Part shown: positions 25,703 through 36,961 of the stretch, one piece after another
How positions within the stretch are numbered: position 1 is the first letter of the stretch
How the letters are laid out: each line of letters opens with the position of its first letter
Origin: CANJIV01 sp046330225
GTDB taxonomy: Bacteria > Actinomycetota > Thermoleophilia > Solirubrobacterales > Solirubrobacteraceae
Assembly: GCA_046330225.1 (NCBI GenBank)
Contig: JAXLTD010000001.1
Span: forward strand, 124,001-188,000
DNA: 64,000 bases
Direction: 5' to 3'
Position numbers and translations under genes: made by a program
Notes under the pieces: model-generated
The model's input: only the letters and a program-made list of their open reading frames with translations
Told to the model about the DNA's origin: nothing
Databases searched by the model: none

Positions 25703-26632
25703 CTATGCCGACACCGCGTGCGGCAGCGGCGTGCCGGCGAGGCCGGCGAGGAGGTTGTCGGCGGCGAGCCCGGCCATCTTCGCCCGCGTGGCCCGCGTGG
25801 CCGACCCGAGGTGGGGAAGGACGATGAGGTTCGGCGCACCGAGCAGCGGGTCGGACGGCGGGAGCGGCTCGGGGTCGGTCACGTCGAGCGCGGCGGCGGC
25901 GATCTGGCCGGAGCGCAGCGCCTCCCCGAGCGCATCCTGGTCGACGATCGGGCCGCGGGCCGTGTTCACGAGGATCGCCGAGGGCTTCATGAGCGCGAAG
26001 GCCTCCGTCGAGATGAGCCCGCGCGTCTGCTCGGTCAGCGGGCAGTGGATGGAGACGACGTCGGCCCGGCGCAGCAGCTCGGTGAGGGGGAGCCCGCCGT
26101 CGGACCGGCCGGTGTGGATGACCTCCATCCCGAACGCCTGCGCCCGCCGCGCCACGGCCTGGCCGATGCGGCCCTTCCCGACGATGCCCAGGACGGCGCC
26201 GTTGAGCTCGAGGCCGAGCAGCCAGGCCGGATCCCACGGGCCCCAGGTGCCGTCGCGCACCGCGGCGATGCCCTCCGGCAGGCGCCGAGCGGCGGCGAGC
26301 AGGAGCGCGAAGGCCAGGTCGGCGGTCGCCTCGGTCAGCACCCCCGGCGTGTTGCCGACCGGGATGCCCCGGGCCGCGCAGGCGGCGAGGTCGATGTTGT
26401 CGACGCCGACGGCCATGTTCGAGACGACGCGCAGCCCCGGTGAGGCATCGAGCAGCTCGGTGTCGATCCGGTCGGTGAGGAGGCAGAGGAGGCCGTCCGC
26501 CTCGCGGGCGCCGGCGAGCAGGTCGGGCCGCGGGGGCGGGTCGGGCGCCGGCCAGACCCGCACATCGTGCTCGGCGCGCACGCGGGCAATCGCGTCGCCG
26601 GGGAGGTCGCGGGTGACGAAGACGCGGGCCAC
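25703..26632 (-). CDS. D-2-hydroxyacid dehydrogenase (glyoxylate/hydroxypyruvate reductase type)
   Basis: A 309-residue NAD(P)-dependent dehydrogenase. The nucleotide-binding motif is GIVGKGRIGQAVARR around residue 150; the substrate and catalytic regions are SNMAVGVDNID (Val-Gly-x-Asp), VNTARGPIVDQDAL (catalytic Arg), the Glu in DVTDPEPLPP and His in VLPHLGSAT. It interconverts 2-oxoacids such as glyoxylate or hydroxypyruvate and D-hydroxyacids. GTG start lies ten bases from the L,D-transpeptidase stop, so both are likely in one transcript despite unrelated functions. Confidence 0.92.
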   Translation of the reverse strand: MARVFVTRDLPGDAIARVRAEHDVRVWPAPDPPPRPDLLAGAREADGLLCLLTDRIDTELLDASPGLRVVSNMAVGVDNIDLAACAARGIPVGNTPGVLTEATADLAFALLLAAARRLPEGIAAVRDGTWGPWDPAWLLGLELNGAVLGIVGKGRIGQAVARRAQAFGMEVIHTGRSDGGLPLTELLRRADVVSIHCPLTEQTRGLISTEAFALMKPSAILVNTARGPIVDQDALGEALRSGQIAAAALDVTDPEPLPPSDPLLGAPNLIVLPHLGSATRATRAKMAGLAADNLLAGLAGTPLPHAVSA

Positions 26633-26642
26633 GGGGTCCCGG

Positions 26643-27503
26643 CTAGGAGACGATGACCACCGGCGTGCCCATCCCGGCGAAGTCGTAGACCTCGCCGGCG
26701 AAGGCCGCGGGAATCCGCACGCAGCCGTGCGACGCCGCGTAGCCGGGCACGTCGGCGGACTGATGGAGGCCGTAGGAGCCGGTGAAGAACGAGGCGAGCG
26801 GCATCGGGGCGTCGTACTTCTTCGAGTAGGCGTTCGGGTCCTTGAGGTAGACCGCGAAGCGTCCGGTCGGCGTGTCGAAGCCGGGCCGGCCGCTCGAGAT
26901 CGAGATGACGCGCGTCACCTCGCCGTGCTTGACGATCTGGGCGAGCTGCTTGGAGAGGGAGACCTCGACGCGGTCGCCGCCGCCGTCGCTGAACGGCTGC
27001 GGCGCCGGAATCCCGGCGTCGATCGCCTTCTGCGTCTTGGGGCCGTCGATGCCGTCCCGGTCGATGCCCGCCGCCTTCTGGAAGGCCATGACGGCCGCCT
27101 GGGTGGCGTCGCCGTAGTTGCCGTCGGCCTGGTCGGGGCGCAGCATCTTCCAGGAGACGAGCCGGTCCTGGAGCCGATGGACTCGCGGCCCCTTCTCGCC
27201 GGGCTCGAGCTTCAGCGCTTCGGCCTTGGCGGCGGCGGCCTTCTCCTCGGCGGCCTTGCGCTCAGCGGCCCGGCGCGCCCGGGCGGCGGCGGCGCGCGCC
27301 TCCATCTCCCGGTGCAGGTCAGACCACGTCTCGCCCGCGCCGGTGCGCGTGGCGGGCGCGGGCGTGCCGGCGACGGTGGTGGTCGGCGCGGCCGGGCCCC
27401 GGGTGGCGAGCGCGACCGCGCCCGCGACCGCACCCGCGGCGAGCAGCCCGCAGAGCACGGCGAGAAGCCGGGCCAGTCCCCGGCGCGGCGAGCGATCTCC
27501 CAT
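26643..27503 (-). CDS. L,D-transpeptidase (YkuD) with peptidoglycan-binding domain
   Basis: A 286-residue exported or membrane-anchored enzyme. One N-terminal hydrophobic helix (about 10-35), a Thr/Ala-rich linker and an Ala/Glu/Lys coiled segment (about 65-95), a PGBD-like domain (about 100-160, LQDRLVSWKMLRPDQADGNYG) and a YkuD catalytic domain with YGLHQSADVPG and SHGCVRIP, giving catalytic His and Cys. It would form 3-3 cross-links in peptidoglycan. The start ATG at 27503 gives the expected membrane anchor; the longer open frame upstream is non-coding. Confidence 0.93.
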   Translation of the reverse strand: MGDRSPRRGLARLLAVLCGLLAAGAVAGAVALATRGPAAPTTTVAGTPAPATRTGAGETWSDLHREMEARAAAARARRAAERKAAEEKAAAAKAEALKLEPGEKGPRVHRLQDRLVSWKMLRPDQADGNYGDATQAAVMAFQKAAGIDRDGIDGPKTQKAIDAGIPAPQPFSDGGGDRVEVSLSKQLAQIVKHGEVTRVISISSGRPGFDTPTGRFAVYLKDPNAYSKKYDAPMPLASFFTGSYGLHQSADVPGYAASHGCVRIPAAFAGEVYDFAGMGTPVVIVS

Positions 27504-27587
27504 CGGCCGGCAGTATCCGGGCTCCGGCGCCCAGTTTCCAGGCATGCAAGCGTTGGTGCTTGGCGCCCGGTTGGCTACTCTGGCGCC

Positions 27588-28004
27588 ATGGAATCGTCCG
27601 GCTGCACCAGTCCCCGAGTCGAGCTGCCCGCCGCGCAGGAGCGCCGGGTGGCCGACGTGATGGTCAAGCGCCCGAAGACCTTGCCCGCCGACGCCACGGT
27701 CGGCCAGGTCCGGGCGCTGTTCGAGAACCCCCGGGTCCGCACCGCGCTGCTGGTGGACGGCGACGCCCTCGCCGGCGCCATCGACACCGGCGCCGTGCCG
27801 GCCTCGGTGCCCGACGGCGAGCCGGCGCGCGACCACCTTGCCGCCAACCTGCCGCACATCGGCCCCGACGCCCCGATGTCCGAGGCGCTCGCCGCGCTCG
27901 AGGCCGCCGGCACCCGCCGCATCGCCGTGGTCGACGCCGACGGCCGCACGCTGCGCGGCCTGCTCTGCCTGGACCGCACCGGCGCCGGCTTCTGCACCGA
28001 CTGA
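27588..28004 (+). CDS. CBS domain pair protein
   Basis: A 138-residue soluble protein made of two CBS motifs (ADVMVKRPKTLPADATVGQV and MSEALAALEAAGTRRIAVVD). CBS pairs bind adenine nucleotides and act as energy or ligand sensors, here without an attached effector domain. The ATG start is supported by TACTCT at 27576-27581, six bases upstream, as for leaderless genes. It diverges from the L,D-transpeptidase gene with 84 bases between starts. Confidence 0.88.
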   Translation: MESSGCTSPRVELPAAQERRVADVMVKRPKTLPADATVGQVRALFENPRVRTALLVDGDALAGAIDTGAVPASVPDGEPARDHLAANLPHIGPDAPMSEALAALEAAGTRRIAVVDADGRTLRGLLCLDRTGAGFCTD

Positions 28005-28050
28005 CCGGGCGGGCGGCCGGCGCGCTCAGGGCGGCGCGCGGCGGGCGCCC

Positions 28051-28566
28051 TCAGTACCCCTCGACCGGCGGGGTGTCCTCCTCGCGGGCGCCGATGCGCG
28101 TCGCCGCGGTCTGGCGCCTGGCCGTCGAGCCCACCGGCACGTGCTCGCCCGCGGCGGCGAGCCCGACGCGCGGCATGTTCCCGTAGACGGTCTCGTACTC
28201 GCCGGCGCGGACCCGGTAGGTCTCGTGCCAGATCCCGACGGCGCCGGAGTCGCGCACGGCGCGGTTGAACTCCCGCCACGGCTCGAGGTGCGGCGCGTCG
28301 CCGTCGCGGGCGAAGCGGTCGAGGTCCTCGAACGTCCGCCAGATCTGGACGAGCAGGAGCGTCTTGCCGCTGATCGCCTGGCGCGTGCCGAGCAGCCCCG
28401 CCTCGGGCCGGGACTCCAGCCAGCGCAGCATCTTCGGCATCGCGGTGAAGACCGGCCACCACCGCTTCACGTCCCGGAAGCGGTTGAAGCGCATGCCGAT
28501 CAGGAAGACGACGAAGTCGCCGTCGATCTCGGCGGTGTAGCGACCGGGGAACACCTTCGGGCCCAT
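28051..28566 (-). CDS. DUF4188 family protein (fluoride/haem-type dimeric alpha-beta barrel)
   Basis: A 171-residue DUF4188 protein; such proteins have a ferredoxin-like barrel fold similar to monooxygenases. Conserved parts are GDFVVFLIGMRFNRF, KRWWPVFTAMPKMLRWL, LLVQIWRTFEDLDRFA and HETYRVRAGEYETVYGNMP. No function is established. TACGGT at 28574-28579, seven bases before the ATG at 28566, settles the start and rules out the longer upstream frame. Confidence 0.85.
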   Translation of the reverse strand: MGPKVFPGRYTAEIDGDFVVFLIGMRFNRFRDVKRWWPVFTAMPKMLRWLESRPEAGLLGTRQAISGKTLLLVQIWRTFEDLDRFARDGDAPHLEPWREFNRAVRDSGAVGIWHETYRVRAGEYETVYGNMPRVGLAAAGEHVPVGSTARRQTAATRIGAREEDTPPVEGY

Positions 28567-28673
28567 CGGGATCACCGTACCGGCTCGCGGCGCGGCTGCG
28601 GGCCGAATGTGCGCCGTCGCGGCTAGGCTTGCCCGCGCTTCCGCGTCACTCACCCCCGAACCGAAAGCTGCTC

Positions 28674-29042
28674 ATGCCAGTCGACCCGACTCCTGACGAC
28701 ATCCGCCGCTTCAAGGCCGACGACGACGGCAAGCCGGTCGTCATGCTGAACCTGCTGCGCTACAAGCCCGACGGCGGCCGCGAGCGCTACGGCGAGTACG
28801 CCGTCGCGGTCGTGCCGTTCCTGAGGGCGGTCGGCGGCGAGATCGTCTACGCGGGCGACTGCCAGACGGCCGCCGTGGCGCCGAGCGGCCACGACTGGGA
28901 CGCGATCCTGCTCATCCGCTACCCGTCGCGCCAGGCGTTCCTCGACATGGTCTTCAACCCCGAGTACCAGGCGATCACGCACCTGCGCACCGAAGGCCTC
29001 GAGGAGGCCGTGCTGCAGCCGACGACGTCCTGGGCGGGGTGA
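28674..29042 (+). CDS. DUF1330 family protein
   Basis: A 122-residue small alpha/beta-barrel protein. DUF1330 features are KPVVMLNLLRYKPDG, an RYGEYAVAVVPFLRAVGGE helix, and YPSRQAFLDMVFNPEYQAI. The family is common in soil bacteria and of unknown role. It is the last plus-strand gene before the duplicated region, converging on the first repeat-protein gene with nine bases between stops. Confidence 0.88.
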   Translation: MPVDPTPDDIRRFKADDDGKPVVMLNLLRYKPDGGRERYGEYAVAVVPFLRAVGGEIVYAGDCQTAAVAPSGHDWDAILLIRYPSRQAFLDMVFNPEYQAITHLRTEGLEEAVLQPTTSWAG

Positions 29043-29050
29043 ACCCTCGG

Positions 29051-30022
29051 TTACGTGAGCGTGTAGCCGGTTGCGCGGGCGAGGCAGGTTCCGCCGCTGA
29101 AGTAGCTCGTGATGACCTCGACCACGAGGGTCGTGACGTCGCCGTTGTCCGAGCTGATCGTGAACGTCGTGCGTGCGCCGCGATTCGCGGCGCTTGTCGC
29201 GACGACCGAACTCGTCAGCGATCCGCCTGAAGCCACCTCGTTGGAAGTCATGGTCGCGGTTCCGGCGGCAACCTGCGATTGGGCGATGACGAGTTGTGAG
29301 GCGCCCGAGTCGTTTCGGTAGTCCAGCGAAGATCCAAGGCTGCCGGCCACCGGCTGGGTGCAGCTCACCCGCGCGGTGGCGCCGTTGGTTGTGAGGATCG
29401 TCGTAGATCCGGCGCCGCCCGCTAGCTGAGTGGCGTTGGAGCTGCCTGATCCGGGGACGAGGCCCGACAGCGTCGACTCGTCGATCAGCGTGCCGGTCAG
29501 CGTGTTGTTCGCGACCTTCGCACCCGTGACCGTCGCATTCGCGAGCGATCCGCCGGTGATCGTGAGCGGCGCGATGTTGGCGTTGGCGATCGTGGCGTTC
29601 GCGATCTTGGCGCCGGTCACCGCGCCGGCGGCCAGCGCGCTCGTGCCCACCGCGCCGGCGGCAAGCGCCGGGTTCGAGGTAGGTCCCGGACAGCGCCCCG
29701 CCAGCGCGGCGCCGGTGAACTGGGCGTCGCTGCCCGCGGGCCCTGCGCGCCGGGGGCGCCGGCCTGCCCCTGGGCGCCGGCGAGGCCGCGGGCGCCAGCA
29801 GGCCCGCGCTGGTTCCAGGCCAGCGTCCCGCTCGGTCCGCGCGCACCGGCGCCCGGTCGCCAGCACCCGCACCGACCCCGATCTCTTCGACACGCAGGCC
29901 CGGATCGTCTTCGTGGCCGCGGACTGCGACTGCACCGCCCAGGCCCCGCCGCACAGCGCGAGAAAGACGGCGACCGTCGACATCACGTCCGCGTAGCGGA
30001 CCCTGCGGCGCATCCCCTCCAT
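29051..30022 (-). CDS. Secreted collagen/decapeptide-repeat protein, copy A (collagen part out of frame)
   Basis: A 323-codon gene related to the one at 31419-32405. N-terminal signal/anchor (YADVMSTVAVFLALCGGAW), a cysteine-containing segment, then six to seven tandem ten-residue repeats with V/I/T at fixed spacing (AVTGAKIANA, TIANANIAPL, TITGGSLANA) and a complete C-terminal beta domain ending with the RATGYTLT peptide. Compared with copy B, four single-base indels at about 29826, 29740, 29700 and 29675 throw the collagen Gly-x-y block and following turn into wrong frames, then restore frame. Either the gene is decaying or the consensus sequence is wrong there. Confidence 0.7.
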   Translation of the reverse strand: MEGMRRRVRYADVMSTVAVFLALCGGAWAVQSQSAATKTIRACVSKRSGSVRVLATGRRCARTERDAGLEPARACWRPRPRRRPGAGRRPRRAGPAGSDAQFTGAALAGRCPGPTSNPALAAGAVGTSALAAGAVTGAKIANATIANANIAPLTITGGSLANATVTGAKVANNTLTGTLIDESTLSGLVPGSGSSNATQLAGGAGSTTILTTNGATARVSCTQPVAGSLGSSLDYRNDSGASQLVIAQSQVAAGTATMTSNEVASGGSLTSSVVATSAANRGARTTFTISSDNGDVTTLVVEVITSYFSGGTCLARATGYTLT

Positions 30023-30099
30023 GGCCAGCTCGTCCCGCGCGGTGGCTCCCGCCAACCGCGATCGTCCCGCATCCACCCGCCGCCCGCAACCGTGCCGGC

Positions 30100-30129
30100 T
30101 TGAGCCCCGGAGCGCCAGTTCGCTAGAAT
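30100..30129 (+). promoter_or_regulatory. Promoter of initiator tRNA-Met copy A
   Basis: TTGAGC at 30100-30105 and TAGAAT at 30124-30129 with an 18-base spacer, 11 bases before the tRNA. Both hexamers and the spacing are identical in copy B although the spacer differs, which argues that they matter. Confidence 0.7.
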
Positions 30130-30140
30130 CACCGGACCGC

Positions 30141-30212
<72 letters not shown>

Positions 30213-30318
30213 TGCAGAAGCCCCCTCTCGCCAGAGGCTTTTGCTCTTCCTGGGGCGGTCGCCCGACCGCGCTGGGATCACACCGGCGTCCGGGGCGCGC
30301 GTGCGTCCGGATGCCTCG

Positions 30319-31460
30319 TCACCCCAGCTTCTCTTCCCGCGGGTGGCGCGGGAGGAGCAGGGCGAGGGGATGGCGACGACGGCCAGCCCGGCGACGATGA
30401 CCAGGACCTGCTCGAGCGCGCCGACGTAGCCGGGGGAGGGCAGGGCCGCGAAGAACACGGTGCCGAGCACCGCGACCCCGATCGCCGCGGCGAGCTGCTG
30501 CACCGCGTTGAGCACGCCCGAGGCCGAGCCGACCTCCTCGTCGCCGACGGCTCGCCAGGACGAATCCGAACAGCGGCGCGACGACCAGGCCCGACGCCGA
30601 GTCCGGCCAGGAGCAGCGGGCCGGCGAGCTGCCAGCTCGTCACGGCCATCGCGTGCGCGTCGATCACCGCGCAGGTCGCCGCGACGCCGGCGATCATCAC
30701 CGCGAAGCCGGCATGCAGCACCCGCCAGCCGAACCGCTCGGTCAGCACCGCGCCGCCGAGCATCGCGCCGATCGCCATCCCGAGGCAGATCGGGCCCAGG
30801 CCGAGGCCGGCGTGCAGCGCGCTGAACCCGAGCCCGAGCTGCATGAGCGTGATCGCGAGCATCAGGCCGACGAAGGCGCCGAAGAACAGGACGACGATGC
30901 CCAGGCCGCTGTTGAACGCGCGCTTGGCGAACAAGCTCATGGTGACCAGCGGGTCGCGCCCTGTGCGCTCCCGCCGCAGCTGGTACCAGGCGAAGAGCCC
31001 CAGGGCGCCGAGGCTCGCCGCCATCATCGCGAACGTCCACGGCGCCCAGTCGGCCTCGCGCCCCTGGATCAGGGATAGACCAGCAGACCGGCGGCGAGCG
31101 CCACGAGGACCGCGCCCCGCCAGTCGAGTGCGGTCGCTCCGCTCGTCCTGGACTCGGCACCACCCGCAGCGCGCCCGCGAGCGCGAGGATGCCCAGCGGC
31201 AGGTTGATGAGGAAGATCAGCCGCCAGCCGGTCGAACAGATCGGCGCCGACCAGCGCCCGCCGCCGACGATGGGGCCGAGCACGGCGCACAAGGCCGATC
31301 ACCGGGCCGAACAGGCCGAACGCCTTGGGCAGATCCTCGGTCGCGAACGCCGATCGGTGATGCCGAAGCCCTGGGGATCATCAGCGCCGCGGCGAGCCCT
31401 GGGCCAGGCGGAAGACGATCAGCAGCTCCACGCTCGGCGCGATCCCGCTGAGCAGCGGGC
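30319..31460 (-). pseudogene. Decayed DHA2/EmrB-type MFS transporter
   Basis: Fragments in three frames together read as a drug-resistance MFS protein: SGIAPSVELLIVFRLAQG, FLINLPLGILALAGALRVVP, DWRGAVLVALAAGLLVYP, LGIVVLFFGAFVGLMLAITL, GLGPICLGMAIGAMLGGAVL and EEVGSASGVLNAVQQL, with a natural end IPLALLLPRHPREEKLG at 30319 once a missing C near 30374 is restored. At least five frameshifts are needed. The first two or three helices are missing: the reading runs straight into the end of repeat-protein copy B. It is thus 5'-truncated and frameshifted. Confidence 0.8.
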
Positions 31461-32405
31461 TCCCGTGAACAACCCGATGCGGTCGCGAACGTCGACCACC
31501 ACTACCGTCGCCGCCGAGGAGGTCCCGTCGGTGTTCGGGCTGGCGGTGTAGACCACGCGGAGGGCGCGGTCCGGCGTGGCGGTCGCGCCCGCCGTGGCGG
31601 CCGCGGTCGACGCTCCAGCGCTGACCTCGGCGCCCGTCAGGGCCGGAGCGCTGCCCTGAACCTGGCTGACCTGCGTGACGATCTGTCCGGTCGCGCTCTC
31701 GTTCTTGTACGTGACCGTCGCCGACTGCCCGGACGCGCCGCACGAGGCCTGCGCGCTACTCGAGCCGGCCACTGTCAGCAGGGGTTGCAGGCCGCTGTTC
31801 GCGGCGAGCTGCGTCGAGTTGCCCGCGCTGCCGACCGCCGGCACCCCGGTGAGCGTCGACTCGTCGATCTGCGTGCCGGTCAGCGTGTTGCTCGCGACCT
31901 TCGCACCCGTGACCGTCGCATTAGCGAGCGATCCGCCCGTGATCGTGAGCGGCGCGATGTTGGCATTGGCGATCGTGGAGTTCGCGATCTTGGCGCCGGT
32001 CACGGCGCCGGCCGCCAGCGCGCTCGTGCCCACCGCGTTCGCGGCGAGCACCGGGTTCGGATAGGTGCCGGACAGGGCGCCGCCGGCGGCCGCGCCGGTG
32101 AACTGGGCGTCGCTGCCCGCGGGACCCTGCGCCCCGGTGGCTCCGGCCTGCCCGGGCGGGCCAGCGAGGCCGCGCGCACCGGCGGGACCGCGCTGGTTCC
32201 AGGCCAGCGTGCGTTCGGTCCGCGCGCACCGTCGACCCGCCGCCAGCACCCGGACCGATCCGGACTTCTTCGACACGCACGCCCGAATCGTCCGCGTGGC
32301 TGACGACTGCGACTGCACCGCCCACGCGCCGCCGCACAGCGCGAGGAAGACGGCGACCGTCGACATGACGTCCGCGTACCGGACCTTGCGGCCCATTCCC
32401 TCCAT
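31419..32405 (-). CDS. Secreted collagen/decapeptide-repeat protein, copy B
   Basis: A 328-codon gene. Residues 1-32: conserved preamble and membrane segment (YADVMSTVAVFLALCGGAW). Residues 40-70: a Cys-bearing segment common before bacterial collagen blocks (RACVSKKSGSVRVL, ending LAWNQ). Residues 73-97: eight Gly-x-y triplets. Residues 105-120: GGALSGTYPNPVL, a motif typical of phage tail-fibre-like proteins. Residues 124-188: seven exact ten-residue repeats (AVGTSALAAG, AVTGAKIANS and so on). A beta domain follows. The last 20 residues (from RDRIG) do not match copy A and come from the adjoining MFS remnant, so the natural C-terminus is lost. Confidence 0.75.
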   Translation of the reverse strand: MEGMGRKVRYADVMSTVAVFLALCGGAWAVQSQSSATRTIRACVSKKSGSVRVLAAGRRCARTERTLAWNQRGPAGARGLAGPPGQAGATGAQGPAGSDAQFTGAAAGGALSGTYPNPVLAANAVGTSALAAGAVTGAKIANSTIANANIAPLTITGGSLANATVTGAKVASNTLTGTQIDESTLTGVPAVGSAGNSTQLAANSGLQPLLTVAGSSSAQASCGASGQSATVTYKNESATGQIVTQVSQVQGSAPALTGAEVSAGASTAAATAGATATPDRALRVVYTASPNTDGTSSAATVVVVDVRDRIGLFTGARCSAGSRRAWSC

Positions 32406-32487
32406 GGCCAGCCTCCTCGTCCCCTGCAGCGGCTCCACCCGTGGGCGATCCTCCCGCATCTGCTCCCCGCCCGCAACCGCCCGGGGC

Positions 32488-32517
32488 TTGAGCCCCGCGG
32501 CGCCGGTTCGCTAGAAT
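32488..32517 (+). promoter_or_regulatory. Promoter of initiator tRNA-Met copy B
   Basis: TTGAGC at 32488-32493, an 18-base spacer, and TAGAAT at 32512-32517, 11 bases before the tRNA 5' end. Confidence 0.75.
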
Positions 32518-32528
32518 CAGCGGACCGC

Positions 32529-32602
<74 letters not shown>

Positions 32603-32607
32603 TGCAG

Positions 32608-32633
32608 AAGCCCCCTCTCGCCAGGGGGCTTTT
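32608..32633 (+). terminator. Rho-independent terminator of initiator tRNA-Met
   Basis: A nine-bp stem (AAGCCCCCT / AGGGGGCTT) with loop CTCGCC and a run of four T, six bases after the tRNA. The equivalent hairpin of copy A (30218-30242) has lost perfect pairing. Confidence 0.85.
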
Positions 32634-32727
32634 GCTCTTCCTGGGGCGGGGACGGGGATGACGCTGGCTGCGGAGGGCGCCCCCCTGCTACGTTGGCGGT
32701 CCTGCTGAGCCGACCCGACCGAGCGGA

Positions 32728-33912
32728 GTGAACGTGCGCGGCCTCGGGGGCGCGGCTGCCGGGTTGGCCCTCGCGGTCCCGCTGGCCACTGCAGCTCCGG
32801 CGGGCGCGGACACGACGACCGCACTTCAGGTCCAGGCGGCCCATGCGCCGCAGCGCGTCCACGGCAGCGACGGGCGCGAGCACGTCGAGTACGACCTCGT
32901 GATCACCGCTGCGTTCAGCGGCGCGGCGACCCTGAAATCGCTCGAGGTGCGCGGCGATGGCAGGCGGCTGCTGACGCTCCGGGGCGGCCGGCTGGCCGCG
33001 GTGACGCGCCCGCTCTTCGCCGCGCAGCCGACGCTGGTCATCGCGCCGGCGTCCTCGGTCGTGACGCAGGTCGACCTCGTGCTGCCGCGCGCGGCCGGAC
33101 GCACGGCGCCACGCCGCCTGACGCACCGCATCTCCTACGCGATTCCCGCGGACGCTCCGTCGCGGTCGATCATCGGCAGCACGACCGTTGACGGCCCCGC
33201 CCTGCGCGTGGACCGGCGCGCCCCGATCGTGATCGGGTCGCCGCTGCGCGGCTCGGGCTGGGCGAACTCCAACGGGTGCTGCGGCGATCCGGAGTCGCCG
33301 CACCGCAGCGCCCTCCTGGCCTGGAACGGGTCCTACGTGACGCCGGAGATGTTCGCGATCGACTGGGTCCGCCTGGCCGGCGGCCGGGCCCACCGCGGCG
33401 ACGGCACACGCAACACCGACTGGAACTTCTACGGCGCGCCCGTCTACGCCGTGGCTGACGGCACGGTCGTCTCGGCCGTCGATGGCTTGCCGGACATCCC
33501 GCCGTTCACGGCGAATCCGAACCTCCGCGGGCCCAAAGACTACCCGGGCAACAACGTCCAAATCAGGATCCGGCCGGGCGTCTACGCGGGCTACGCGCAC
33601 CTGCAAACCGGCTCGGTCCGGGTCCGCCCCGGGCAGCGGGTCCAGGCCGGGCAGATGATCGGCCGGGTGGGGAACAGCGGGAACACGACCGGTCCGCACC
33701 TTCACTTCGGCATCCAGGCCCGTCCGGACCTCCTGTCCGAAAGCCTGCCGTTCGAGATCGACCGGTACACGTTGCAGGGAACGGTCAGCCCGGACTCGGT
33801 CGCCCCGAACTTCGTGATCGCCGGCCCGTCGCGCCGCGAGCGCCGGTCGCTCCCGCTGATGAACTCGGTCATCACGGTCACGCCTGGACTGTCAGCGGGC
33901 CGCCGCGGCTGA
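32728..33912 (+). CDS. Secreted M23 (LytM-like) peptidase
   Basis: A 394-residue exported protein; residues 1-27 are a signal peptide (GLALAVPLATAAPAGA). Residues 30-160 are a beta-rich N-terminal domain of unknown role. The M23 domain (about 210-345) shows AHRGDGTRNTDWNFYGAPV, ADGTVVSAVDG, the YAGYAHLQTGSVRV strand and the metal-binding GPHLHFGI. The usual HxGxD at the first metal ligand is replaced by the RGDGTRNTDW variant found in a subset of actinobacterial M23 proteins, so zinc binding is likely but not certain. It may cut peptide cross-links. GTG start with GAGCGGAG upstream. Confidence 0.85.
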   Translation: MNVRGLGGAAAGLALAVPLATAAPAGADTTTALQVQAAHAPQRVHGSDGREHVEYDLVITAAFSGAATLKSLEVRGDGRRLLTLRGGRLAAVTRPLFAAQPTLVIAPASSVVTQVDLVLPRAAGRTAPRRLTHRISYAIPADAPSRSIIGSTTVDGPALRVDRRAPIVIGSPLRGSGWANSNGCCGDPESPHRSALLAWNGSYVTPEMFAIDWVRLAGGRAHRGDGTRNTDWNFYGAPVYAVADGTVVSAVDGLPDIPPFTANPNLRGPKDYPGNNVQIRIRPGVYAGYAHLQTGSVRVRPGQRVQAGQMIGRVGNSGNTTGPHLHFGIQARPDLLSESLPFEIDRYTLQGTVSPDSVAPNFVIAGPSRRERRSLPLMNSVITVTPGLSAGRRG

Positions 33913-33953
33913 GCGCTGACCCGGCGGGTCCGACGGCCCGTCGGCGTGGCACA

Positions 33954-33974
33954 AGCCCTCTCACCAGAGGCTTC
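33954..33974 (+). terminator. Terminator after the M23 gene, third copy of the tRNA-tail repeat
   Basis: AAGCC(C)TCT pairs with AGAGGCTT around a four-base loop, one bulged C. The hairpin and the following CTTCC-TTGGCGCGG resemble the tails of both initiator tRNA copies (30218 and 32608), so it is a remnant of the same repeat now serving the M23 gene. Confidence 0.6.
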
Positions 33975-34040
33975 TACGCTTCCTTGGCGCGGTGCGGGGC
34001 CACCGCACGCCAAACGCCATCACCTCCGAAAGGGCCGCGG

Positions 34041-34646
34041 ATGCCGGACACCACCTGCCACATGTCGATCTCGCTCGATGGCTTCGTCGCCGGGCCAGAC
34101 CAGAGCCGCGAGCATCCGCTCGGGAGGCGCGGACGGGAGCTCCATGCCTGGCACCTCGGCGACGAACGCGCCACCGGGGCCGACGCGACGGCGGCCGGCT
34201 GGCTCATGCGCCCGCGCGGCGCCTACCTCATGGGCCGCAACATGTTCGGGCCGATCCGCGGCGAGTGGGAGGGGGACTGGCGCGGGTGGTGGGGGCCCGA
34301 GCCGCCCTACCACGCGCCGGTGTTCGTGCTCACGCATCACGCTCGCGAGCCGATCGAGCTGGAGGGCGGGACGACCTTCCACTTCGTCACCGACGGCTTC
34401 GACGCCGCCTACGCACAGGCGCGTGAGGCGGCCGGCGACGGCGGCGTGGACATCGCGGGCGGTGCCTCGACTGTGCGGCAGGCGCTCGTCGCCGGGGTCA
34501 TCGACGAGCTCACGCTCGACCTCGCGCCAGTCCTGCTCGGGTCCGGGGAGCGGATCTTCGACGGCGTCGAATCCTTCGGGCTGGAGCCCATCGAGGTGCT
34601 GCCTTCGCCGCTGGCCACGCACATCCGCTACCGCCGGGCGAGCTGA
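34041..34646 (+). CDS. Dihydrofolate reductase-like (RibD C-terminal fold) protein
   Basis: A 201-residue protein of the DHFR-like group common in actinobacteria. The start MSISLDGFVAGPDQ is characteristic, followed by GAYLMGRNMFGPIRGEWEG, PVFVLTHHAREPIELEGGTT, and DIAGGASTVRQALVAGVIDEL, which forms the NADP-binding loop. Members are NADPH-dependent reductases of largely unknown substrate, not the housekeeping DHFR. ATG at 34041 gives the family start. Confidence 0.9.
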   Translation: MPDTTCHMSISLDGFVAGPDQSREHPLGRRGRELHAWHLGDERATGADATAAGWLMRPRGAYLMGRNMFGPIRGEWEGDWRGWWGPEPPYHAPVFVLTHHAREPIELEGGTTFHFVTDGFDAAYAQAREAAGDGGVDIAGGASTVRQALVAGVIDELTLDLAPVLLGSGERIFDGVESFGLEPIEVLPSPLATHIRYRRAS

Positions 34647-34665
34647 AGGCTGCGGTCACGAAGAT

Positions 34666-34700
34666 GCCCAGGCCGGCCCCCGCGGGCGGCCGGCCTGGGC
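34666..34700. terminator. Bidirectional terminator between the DHFR-like gene and katG
   Basis: A 13-bp perfect stem (GCCCAGGCCGGCC and complement) with a nine-base loop lies between two convergent stop codons. Confidence 0.7.
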
Positions 34701-34709
34701 ACCGAGCCC

Positions 34710-36944
<2,235 letters not shown>

Positions 36945-36961
36945 AGGATCTCCTCGTGGGG

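Noticed and set aside
23248..25827. 859-codon plus-strand open frame opposite kup
   Set aside because: Asp/Arg/Gly-rich shadow translation; kup is unmistakable on the other strand.
30319..31460. Programmed frameshifting in the MFS gene
   Set aside because: At least five shifts in both directions plus a missing 5' end indicate decay or error rather than recoding.
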